Assembly: GCA_965202745.1 (NCBI GenBank)
Contig: CBDBCB010000015.1
Span: forward strand, 62,001-126,000
Length of the DNA stretch: 64,000 nt
Reading direction: 5' to 3'
From: JACKII01 sp965202745
GTDB taxonomy: Bacteria; Pseudomonadota; Alphaproteobacteria; Bin95
The notes below the pieces were generated by a model. The model did not search any database and was not told the DNA's origin. It saw nothing but the letters and a program-made list of their open reading frames with translations. This document shows, piece by piece, positions 25,859 through 33,304 of this stretch. Numbering within the stretch: the first letter of the stretch is position 1; every line of letters begins with the position of its first letter. The position numbers were made by a program, and so were the translations under genes.

Positions 25859-26463
25859 GGTCTCCGCGCAACGATGTGCCAGATGTGCCAGTGTTTTTGG
25901 GTGCCGCGGGGCGTGGTGCTGTCGTCTTCTTCCTCGTCCAGCAATTCTACATCCCAGCCTTCAAGCAGGGCTTCGACCTCAGCGCGGCTGTGGAAGGTGA
26001 TGCCGTCGCGGCGGAACCAGGAATCCTTTGGCCCGTAAAGCTGGCCGGAGAAGCGGCCGCCGGGCTTCAGGCGGCTGGTGATGTTCTGCCAGAGATCGGG
26101 GAAGGCAGCCGGCGGGCAGAGGGGCAGGGCGAAGCTGGAGTTTGTGAGGTCGTTTTGCGGCCAGATGGCCTCCTCTGAGCGGGCGTGGATGAAGGAGAAG
26201 CTGCCGGTGGAGGGCAAGCTGGCATCCGGAAAATCCGGGCGGGCGAGGGTTTCCTCCCCGGCGCTGGCGGATTGGTCGACACCGTGGACGGTCCAGCCGC
26301 GGTGCAGCATCTCCACCACATCCCGCCCGCCGCCGCAGCCTAGGTCGACGGCGACGCCCGGCGTCTTGAACCGGTCGAGGGCGAAGAGCAGGGTCGGACG
26401 AGGCGGACGTTCGCCCGTGCGGCGGTAATACTCGCGCCAATTGCGGTCAGCAGAAGCGAGCAT
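25855..26463 (-). CDS. Class I SAM-dependent methyltransferase
   Basis: The product is about 202 residues, starting MLASADRNWREYYRRTGERP at 26463, where GGAGCC lies about 9 bp upstream; an ATG at 26478 is also open. Motif I is VDLGCGGGRDVVEML at about residue 40, followed by the acidic strand end VHGVDQS that binds the SAM ribose, and a post-motif LKPGGRFSGQLYG. It resembles tellurite-resistance (TehB)-like small methyltransferases, but the substrate is not evident. Its stop codon lies in a hairpin repeat. Confidence 0.85.
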   Translation of the reverse strand: MLASADRNWREYYRRTGERPPRPTLLFALDRFKTPGVAVDLGCGGGRDVVEMLHRGWTVHGVDQSASAGEETLARPDFPDASLPSTGSFSFIHARSEEAIWPQNDLTNSSFALPLCPPAAFPDLWQNITSRLKPGGRFSGQLYGPKDSWFRRDGITFHSRAEVEALLEGWDVELLDEEEDDSTTPRGTQKHWHIWHIVARRP

Positions 26464-26771
26464 GAGCGGGGGCTCCATAATGGCTGTGAGCAACGATTCT
26501 AGCACTGAAAATGACGGGTGCGCGACCTATATACTGAGGGCTAAAACGATGCTTCTGCGTAATGCCATGCAGTTACTAAAAATACAGATAAGCCGTGACT
26601 GAACATTGGATAATCATGAGATAAACAAAAGATAAATTGTACCTAAACCGTTTGCCCCCGAAATGGTTTAATTTTGCGCATAAACGTTTAGTTTCGTTTA
26701 TGTTATTTTTGGGTGGTAAATGGTTTTTGGGCAGCTGGTTATGGATAAGGTAAAATGTTACCGAACAACCG
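26464..26771. other. AT-rich gene-free stretch
   Basis: About 300 bp without a convincing ORF. From about 26560 to 26770 it is much richer in A/T than its surroundings, with runs such as CATAAACGTTTAGTTTCG. This is the promoter side of the methyltransferase and the 3' side of the oxygenase gene. No terminator hairpin was found. The composition suggests foreign or decayed sequence. Confidence 0.5.
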
Positions 26772-27926
26772 CTATCCCATGTACTCCCGCCGGTCCAAGG
26801 TTACGCCTTCGCCCAGGAATTCCTTGTTCTTCCCGCGCAGTTGGGCGGCGGGTTCGTTGTAGACGATGGGGATATAGGTGTAGCGGGTGCCTTCCATGAC
26901 CGGCGTCACCTCATGCAGCAGGCCGCAGGAGTGGACCATCGCGCAGCCGGTGGGAATCTGGTAGATCTGAGGGCCGAATTAAGGGAAACGCAAATGCCCG
27001 CCGGTATACTCGCCTGCGTTAAGCGGAATGGTGATAGAGAATATGCGGTGCGCCGTGCCGCGGGCGGCGTTGTCGCGGTGGCGCGCCTGGAAATCGCCTG
27101 CGGAATAGCGCGTAATGACTAAACGCTCCAGCCGGGTCACGTCGAACTGGAACGCCTTGCGGATCTCTGGTCCGACGCGGCGAGCGATACGGGCATGGGC
27201 TGCCTGCTGCAGATACTTGTCGGCGATGAGCAGGTCCTGGCGGCGCTTGCGCGCCGGGTCGAAGGTCAGTTCGGTCTTGTCACCCACGTCTTCCAGAATG
27301 CCGGAGGGGTGGCCGCCGGTCGCCTCAAAATGGGCGATGAGGCGGCGGCAGAACTCGGACTCGAATGCCATGGGCACAAAGATCACGGGTGCCTGTGATA
27401 GCGCTGGGCGGGGCGGGCCAAAAGTGGGTAAGGCGTTCAGGAACTGGGCCAGCGCTGCCGGATGGGACGCCGGGTCGCTGATCTTGTGGCAGGAGAGGAC
27501 GCGCATGTTGGCGTCCAGCAAAATGGTCAGCGGCGGGAACTGGACCCCTTCGCCGGTGGTGTCTTCCGTGGCGTCCTCCGGGGTGTCCTGCGCGGCTTGT
27601 TCCGGTGCGGCACCGAACAAGCGGCTGAGAGCCTGCCCGCCATCGATGATCCAGCGGACGGCGGGGGAGGCATTGACCAGGCCGCGGTCGGGTGCGGTGT
27701 CGTTAGGGTCGATGCTGATGCCGACAAATTGGTGGTCCAGGCCGTCGAAAACCTCGCTATTGGCGGCGATGGCGTGGGCCATTTCCGCCATTTGCGGCAC
27801 ACCGGCGGAGCCGAAAAAGCACAGCGTGGTAAAGCGCCCGGCCAGGTCGTCGCTGGCCAGTGGCTGGCCGTCAATCATTGTGGTGCGGAACCGGGGGGCC
27901 GGCTCGCCGGTTGCTGGAATGGGCAT
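26772..27926 (-). pseudogene. Redoxin + 2-oxoglutarate/Fe(II) oxygenase, premature stop
   Basis: The start at 27926 (PIPATGEPAPRFRT) has GGAGGG 7 bp upstream. Residues 1-160 form a peroxiredoxin/AhpC-like domain (TLCFFGSAGVPQMAEMA, VGISIDPND), apparently without a clear resolving CxxC. From about residue 185 comes a prolyl-4-hydroxylase-like oxygenase (FVPMAFESEFCRRLIAHFE) with the iron HxD in QARHRDNAA. Codon 316 is TAA (26979-26981). In the same frame the fold continues for 68 codons with the distal iron His in CGLLHEVTPV and the 2-oxoglutarate Arg in EGTRYTYIPIVYN, ending at 26772. A single GAA-to-TAA change would explain it (HLRFPEFGPQ). The truncated form lacks the third iron ligand and should be inactive. 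Confidence 0.8.
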
Positions 27927-28002
27927 GCTCACCCTCCACCAAAAGGTCTGCCGCGCCATTGCCGGACGTGACCCCTTACCTCTACCCCATGGACGGCGGT
28001 TC

Positions 28003-28720
28003 GTGAATGCGGCGCTGGTGCTGCTCCTGATGGCGGGACCGGCAATACCTGCGGCAGCGCAGGATGCGGCTGAGGCCGAACTCATTGCCAAGGCAAGGTT
28101 TTTGCCGGCCGATATGGGCTATCTGGTGGTGGAACTGGAGAGCGGCAAAATCCGCCGCCAGCACAACGCGGGGCGGGCTTTCATACCGGCGTCGATGGTC
28201 AAGGTCCTGACAGCCTATGCGGCGCTGGAAGTGCTCGGGCCGAACTACCGCTTTCAGACTCCGGTGCTGGCGGTGAACGGGACGGAGGGGTTGAACCTGC
28301 ACCTGTCGGGCAGCGGTGATCCGGTACTGGTGGAGGAGGACCTGGCGGCGCTCGCCTGGCAATTGAAGCAGAACGCAAGCGCCAAGCCCATCGCCAGCTT
28401 CACTTATGACAGCGACGTGCTGCCGTTCATTCCGGCCATCGACCCCTCTGACGATACCGCAAACAGCTACAATCCGCCGGTGGCGGCCCTGTCTTTCAAC
28501 TTCAACCGACAATGGTTGAAGTGGCAGCGGATAGAGGAAAACCGCGCCATGCTGGTGCAGGTGCTGCCTGACCTGGGCCATGCGCTGCCAGGCGTGGCGG
28601 CGGTGCGGGCGGTGGACTTCCGGCCGGTGCAGGTGCTGGCCGGGCCGGTGACGCGGCTACTGATCCAGCCGCAGGTGCTGAGCGCGGGCGCGCGCCGGGT
28701 CGCTGTGCATAACCCAGCCT
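28003..28720 (+). pseudogene. dacB: D-alanyl-D-alanine carboxypeptidase/endopeptidase, truncated by IS6
   Basis: GTG at 28003 opens a signal peptide (NAALVLLLMAGPAIPAAAQ). The S13/PBP4-type peptidase domain follows, with the nucleophile motif in IPASMVKVLTAYAAL (SxxK) and LHLSGSGDPVLVEEDL. About 240 codons in, at 28720, the sequence runs into the IS6 copy and the frame ends nine codons later in the element. The SxN and KTG motifs of the C-terminal half are gone and were not found beyond the IS, so the adjacent DNA was deleted or moved. The gene would have trimmed periplasmic peptidoglycan. It is divergent from the oxygenase gene. Confidence 0.85.
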
Positions 28721-29528
28721 GGTATTGCCAATTTGTTCGCCTGACTTGACCGGGTTATCAGTGGGTCATGAACATTCCGACCACCTTGCCGCGCCTGAAG
28801 GGGTTCCGCTTTTCTCGTGAGATCATTGCTTGGGCAGTCTGGGCGTACCACCGCTTCGCACTGAGCACTGCTGATGTTGAAGACTTGTTGGCTGCGCGGG
28901 GTGTGATTGTCAGTCGGGAAACGGTCCGGTTGTGGGTCAATCGTTTTGGTCGACATTTTGCGGATTGCATCCGGCGGGATCGACCTTCACCGAACGACAA
29001 GTGGCACATGGACGAAGTCGTGATCATGATCCGCGGCAAGAAACACTGGCTGTGGCGGGCGATCGACGCCAATGGAGACGTTCTTGATATCCTCGTGCAA
29101 TCGCGCCGAAATGCCAAAGCGGCAAGGCGCTTTTTCCAAAGATTGACCGAACGGTTTGGCGAACCGAGAGTCGTCATCACGGACAAGTTGCCTAGCTACA
29201 TCAAACCGATCAAGTCATTGGCCCCGAAAGCTGACCACCGGGCTCACAAAGGCCTAAACAACGTGATCGAAGTCTCGCACCGCTCAACTCGCAAAAGAGA
29301 AAAATATTGGGCCGGTTCAAATCTCACCGGCAAGCTCAGAGGTTTTTGTCTGCGCACGATCAGATCAACCTGGTTTTCCGCCCCCCCCGTTATCAACTCA
29401 ACGCAACTTCATACCGCCACGCCCGTTCCGATGCATTCAGCCTATGGTCCGGCTACACCGCAGAAATGGTGGCGTGACCCAGCCGCCGCCAATGAAGCAC
29501 TGTCTGCCGCCAACAACTTGGCAATACC
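28721..29528 (+). mobile_element. IS6-type insertion sequence, copy 2 (inverted)
   Basis: This element is nearly identical to copy 1 but in opposite orientation and one base shorter (808 bp). It lies between GGTATTGCCAATTTGTT at 28721 and the inverted GGTATTGCCAAGTTGTT at 29528. The flanks CCCAGCCT and GAATAGCG are not direct repeats. The left side interrupts dacB and the right side lies 10 bp past the stop of the SDR gene. Confidence 0.9.
28768..29477 (+). pseudogene. IS6-family transposase, frameshifted copy
   Basis: It is identical to the copy 1 transposase through the catalytic Glu region (NVIEVSHRSTRKRE). There a run of six A has become five (near 29300-29304), shifting the frame so that the last 50 residues are lost and reading runs on into the SDR region. 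A further difference is a G-to-C in the C-rich stretch near 29380. It is non-functional unless supplied in trans by copy 1. Confidence 0.9.
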
Positions 29529-29538
29529 GAATAGCGTT

Positions 29539-30303
29539 CTACCGCGCGGAGTAGCCCCCGTCGACGGGCATAGCGACGCCCGTCACGAAGCTGGCGGCAT
29601 CGCTTCCCAGGAATGCAGCGACCGCCGCCACTTCCTCCGGCTCGCCCAGGCGGCCCATGGGGTGAATACTTTCCAAGAAAGCATGCCCGTCGCCAGCGCG
29701 CGATTTCTCTGTCATCGGTGTCACGATGTAGCCGGGACAGACGGCATTGACCCGCACGCCCTTGGTACCGAATGCCACCGCAAACTGCTTGGTCAGGCCG
29801 ACGACGCCATGCTTGGCCGCGACGTAGGAAGCCGCACCCTCCAGGATCGGCAGGTCGTCGGCGAAGGAGGTTTGGCGCACCAACCCGTGCAGGCCAGCGA
29901 TGGAGGCCGTGTTGACAATCGCGCCGCCACCCTCCGCTGCCATCATCGGGCAGGCATGGATCAGCCCATAGTAAACGCCGGAAAGATTAACCTGCTGGAT
30001 GCGGTCCCAGCTGAAGCCGCTGCCTATGCCCGCGTTGTTCATCAGCACGTCCAGGCGGCCCATGTCCTTGGCCGTCTTCTCCAGCGCGCCTTTGACCGCG
30101 TCGGAGTCGGTCACATCCAGACCGATGGCCAGCGCCTTCGCGCCTGCTTCCTCGACCCGTGCGGCGGTTGCCTGCGCACCCTGCTCGTCAATGTCGGCGC
30201 ACATAACAGCCCCGCCGCCGCTCGCGATGGAGAGCGCCATCTGCCGCCCGATACCGGAGCCCGCGCCGGTTACCAGCGCTACCTTGCCTTCAAAATTCGC
30301 CAT
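29539..30303 (-). CDS. Short-chain dehydrogenase/reductase
   Basis: The product is 254 residues, starting at 30303 (ANFEGKVALVTGAGSGIGRQ) with GAGGAAC upstream. Classical SDR features are present in order: NAD(P) loop TGAGSGIG, Asp of the cofactor-selecting segment in ADIDEQG (suggesting NAD), NNAG at about residue 90, catalytic Ser in NTASIAGLHG, and YVAAK with Tyr and Lys at about residue 160. It oxidises or reduces an alcohol/ketone; the substrate is unknown. The IS6 element ends 10 bp after the stop. It is downstream of lpdA but separated by about 280 bp and in the same direction. Confidence 0.92.
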   Translation of the reverse strand: MANFEGKVALVTGAGSGIGRQMALSIASGGGAVMCADIDEQGAQATAARVEEAGAKALAIGLDVTDSDAVKGALEKTAKDMGRLDVLMNNAGIGSGFSWDRIQQVNLSGVYYGLIHACPMMAAEGGGAIVNTASIAGLHGLVRQTSFADDLPILEGAASYVAAKHGVVGLTKQFAVAFGTKGVRVNAVCPGYIVTPMTEKSRAGDGHAFLESIHPMGRLGEPEEVAAVAAFLGSDAASFVTGVAMPVDGGYSAR

Positions 30304-30585
30304 GGGAGTGTTCCTCGCCTCTTCAGTGTTTCCTCGTGAGGAAAGGATAGAGAGCGGCGGGAAACAACGCCACCGTTCCGGTATCCGGACCAAGACGGAA
30401 CACTCGCGGCCAAGCTGCCTCGGATGACACTTTCACGTCTCCGGGGATGCAACCTTTTTTTTTACGCCTTCCTCAATTCGTTCCGCATTCCCGGATGCGG
30501 CGCTGCCGCGAGCCGGGACCGCGTGGCTGTCGTGGCACTTTCGTTCGTCATCTTGAGGCACCACAAAGAGTTAGGCGGACAGCCC

Positions 30586-31983
30586 CTAAATATGGATGGC
30601 CCCGCTGCCAACCGCCATGGCGGCTTCTTTCACTGCCTCATTCAACGTCGGGTGAGCATGGCAGGTGCGGGCAATATCTTCGGTGTTGGCCTTGAACTCC
30701 ATGGCCAGCACGGCCTCGGCAATCATCGTGCCAGCATCCGCGCCGATAATATGCACGCCCAGCACCTCGTCGGTCCCGGCATCCGCCAGAACCTTCACAA
30801 AGCCCTCGCTATCGCCCGAGGCCCGTGCACGGCTGTTCGCCATGAAGGGGAACTTACCAACCTTGTAGGCCCGGCCCTCGTCCTTCAGTTGCTCCTCGGT
30901 CTTGCCGACCCAGGCGATTTCAGGGTGGGTGTAGACCACGCCCGGAATGCAGTTGTAGTCGATGTGCGGATGCTGCCCGGCGATGATTTCGGCACAGGCC
31001 GCGCCCTCGTCTTCCGCCTTGTGCGCCAGCATTGGTCCGGCGATCACGTCTCCGATGGCATAGATGCCAGCAACGTTGGTGTGGAACTGCGCGTCCACGG
31101 CCACCCGGCCGCGCTCATCCATGGCGACGCCCGCGCCTTCCAGGCTCAAAGAGCCAGTGTAGGGCATGCGACCCACGCACAGCAACACGGTATCGCAGTC
31201 GATTACTTCGGCATCGCCGCCCGCAACCGGCTCCACCGTCACCTGCACGCCGTCTTTGGTCTTCTCCGTGCCCGTGACTTTGGTGGAAAGCTTGAAGTCG
31301 AAGCCTTGCTTCTTCAGCAGCTTCTGCATTTCCTTGGCGACTTCCAGATCGACGCCCGGCACGATGTGGTCCAGGAATTCCACCACGGTGACCTTCGCGC
31401 CTAACCGGTGCCAGACAACGCCCATCTCCAGCCCGATAATGCCGCCGCCGATCAACACCAAGTGCTTTGGCACTTCCTTCAGGTTCAGTGCGCCAGTGGA
31501 GGAGACAATGCGATCCTCGTCCACTTCCACGCCCGGCAGCATCGCCACTTCGGAGCCCGTGGCGATGATGATGTTCTTCGTCTCCAGCGTCTGGTCGCTG
31601 CCGTCGAAGCCCACAACCTTGACCTTGCCTGCTTCCAGAATGCGGCCCGTGCCCTTGATGTAGTCGACCTTGTTCTTCTTGAAGAGGAACTCAATGCCCT
31701 TGGTAAGGCTGCCAACCACCTGGGTCTTGGCCTTCATCATCTGCTTGAGGTCGAGCGATACGCCCTCGACCTTCACACCAAGCTTGGCAAAGCCCTTGGT
31801 GACTTCCTCGTACTTGTGAGAGGCGTGCAGCAATTCCTTGGAGGGGATGCAGCCGACATTCAGGCAGGTACCGCCAAGCGCGCCACGCATTTCCACGCAG
31901 GCCGTCTTCATACCCAATTGGGCCGCCCGAATGGCCGCAACATAGCCGCCGGGACCGCCGCCTATCACGATTACATCATACAT
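30586..31983 (-). CDS. lpdA: Dihydrolipoyl dehydrogenase (E3)
   Basis: The 465-residue flavoprotein reoxidises dihydrolipoyl groups of the 2-oxoacid dehydrogenase complexes with NAD. The FAD site is VIVIGGGPGGYVAA, the redox-active disulfide is in GGTCLNVGCIPSK at about residues 40-52, the NAD loop is VLIGGGIIGLEMG, and the active-site His-Glu pair lies in CHAHPTLNEAV. It is the last gene of the sucC-sucD-sucA-odhB-lpdA series, about 50 bp after odhB, so it is most likely the E3 of the 2-oxoglutarate dehydrogenase complex. It is intact. The 282 bp after its stop hold only a T-run (about 30457). Confidence 0.97.
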   Translation of the reverse strand: MYDVIVIGGGPGGYVAAIRAAQLGMKTACVEMRGALGGTCLNVGCIPSKELLHASHKYEEVTKGFAKLGVKVEGVSLDLKQMMKAKTQVVGSLTKGIEFLFKKNKVDYIKGTGRILEAGKVKVVGFDGSDQTLETKNIIIATGSEVAMLPGVEVDEDRIVSSTGALNLKEVPKHLVLIGGGIIGLEMGVVWHRLGAKVTVVEFLDHIVPGVDLEVAKEMQKLLKKQGFDFKLSTKVTGTEKTKDGVQVTVEPVAGGDAEVIDCDTVLLCVGRMPYTGSLSLEGAGVAMDERGRVAVDAQFHTNVAGIYAIGDVIAGPMLAHKAEDEGAACAEIIAGQHPHIDYNCIPGVVYTHPEIAWVGKTEEQLKDEGRAYKVGKFPFMANSRARASGDSEGFVKVLADAGTDEVLGVHIIGADAGTMIAEAVLAMEFKANTEDIARTCHAHPTLNEAVKEAAMAVGSGAIHI

Positions 31984-32035
31984 TGGAGGGAATCCCTTCC
32001 ACTGGAAATATCAGAGAGGCGCGGGCCCGCCATGC

Positions 32036-33266
32036 CTACATATCGAACAGCAGGCGGCTCGGGTATTCGATGCCTTCTTTGATCCGCACCAGTGCCGTCA
32101 CCGCTTCAGAGCCGTCAATGATGCGGTGGTCATACGACATGGCCAGATACATCATCGGCCGCGCCTGGATGGAGCCGTCGGGCATAACCATCGGGCGCTG
32201 CTGGATCTTGTGCAGGCCCAGAATGGCCGACTGCGGCGAGTTCAGGATCGGCGTCGACATCAGCGAACCGTAGACGCCACCGTTCGAAATGGTGAAGGTG
32301 CCGCCGGAAAGCTCGTCCATCTTCAGCTTGCCGTCGCGTGCGCGGCGGCCGAAATCACCGATAGTCTTTTCCACGTCGGCGAAGGTCATCGCCTCCGCAT
32401 TACGGACCACGGGCACCACCAGACCGCTGGGCGTGCCCACCGCAACACCGATATCGTAATAGTTCTTGTAGACGATCTCGTCGCCGTCGATTTCCGCGTT
32501 CACCGCCGGAATTTCCCGCAGTGCCGCAATGGAGGCTTTGGCGAAGAACGACATGAAGCCAAGGCGCACCCCGTGGCGTTTCTCGAAGTTCTCCTGGAAT
32601 TCCTTCCGGATCGCCAGCACTTCCGTCATGTCCACTTCGTTGAAGGTGGTCAGCATTGGCGGCGGTATTCTGGGCGCTCTTCAGGCGGGCGGCGATGGTC
32701 TTGCGAAGGCGCGACATGCGCACCCGCTCTTCGGACCGGCTACCGCCAGCAGCCGGTGCTTCAACTGCCGGAGCCGGAGCCGGAGCCGCAACAGGTGCCG
32801 AGGCAGCGGCGACCACATCGGCCTTGGTCGCGCGGCCATCCCGGCCGGTCGGCTGGATGGCATCGGCGGAGACGCCCAGGTCAGCGGCGGCTTTCTTCGC
32901 CGCAGGACCGGCAGCGGCCAATGGCCCGCCAGCAGCGGCGGCAGGAGCTGGCGCAGCAGGTTTCGCAGGCGCAGCAGCCAGAGCCGGAGCCGGAGCAGCG
33001 GGTGCAGGAGCCGCAGCCGCACCGCTACCCTCGATAATCCGGCCGAGCAACGCGCCGACTTCGACATTGTCGCCTTCGCCGAATTGCAGGTCGGACAGCA
33101 CGCCGGCCTGGAGTGCCGGTATTTCGACGGTGACCTTGTCGGTCTCCAGCTCGACCAGCGGCTCATCGGCTGCGACCGCCTCGCCTGGCTGCTTCAGCCA
33201 GCGGGCAATCGTGGCTTCACTGACCGACTCACCCAGGGCCGGCACGACAATATCAGCGCTCATCAT
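32036..33266 (-). pseudogene. odhB: 2-oxoglutarate dehydrogenase E2 (succinyltransferase), single-base frameshift
   Basis: Frame one (from 33266) gives the lipoyl domain with the modified Lys in ELETDKVTVEIPA, an Ala/Pro-rich linker, the E3-binding domain (AAADLGVSADAIQPTGRDGR) and the start of the catalytic domain up to LKSAQNTAA. The rest continues in another frame as MLTTFNEVDMTEVLAIRKEF through the active site DHRIIDGSEAV to LLFDM. One extra base at 32657 (coding strand GCCGCCAATG where GCCGCCATG is expected) accounts for the break. All other complex genes around it are intact and the step is central to the TCA cycle, so an assembly error or a very recent mutation must be considered. Confidence 0.9.
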
Positions 33267-33304
33267 GTCCTCTTAGCGGTTAACCTGTCTTAAGTCATGG
33301 CGGC

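Noticed and set aside
15478..29528. Composite transposon mobilising gltBD and neighbours
   Set aside because: The content is mainly housekeeping genes, the IS copies are inverted, there are no outer target duplications, and both sides show truncated genes. A rearrangement explains this better than a cargo transposon.
28768..30339. A 523-codon reading that joins the IS6 transposase to downstream sequence
   Set aside because: The extension arises only from the A6-to-A5 shift in the IS copy and then runs antisense through the SDR gene. It is not a real fusion protein.
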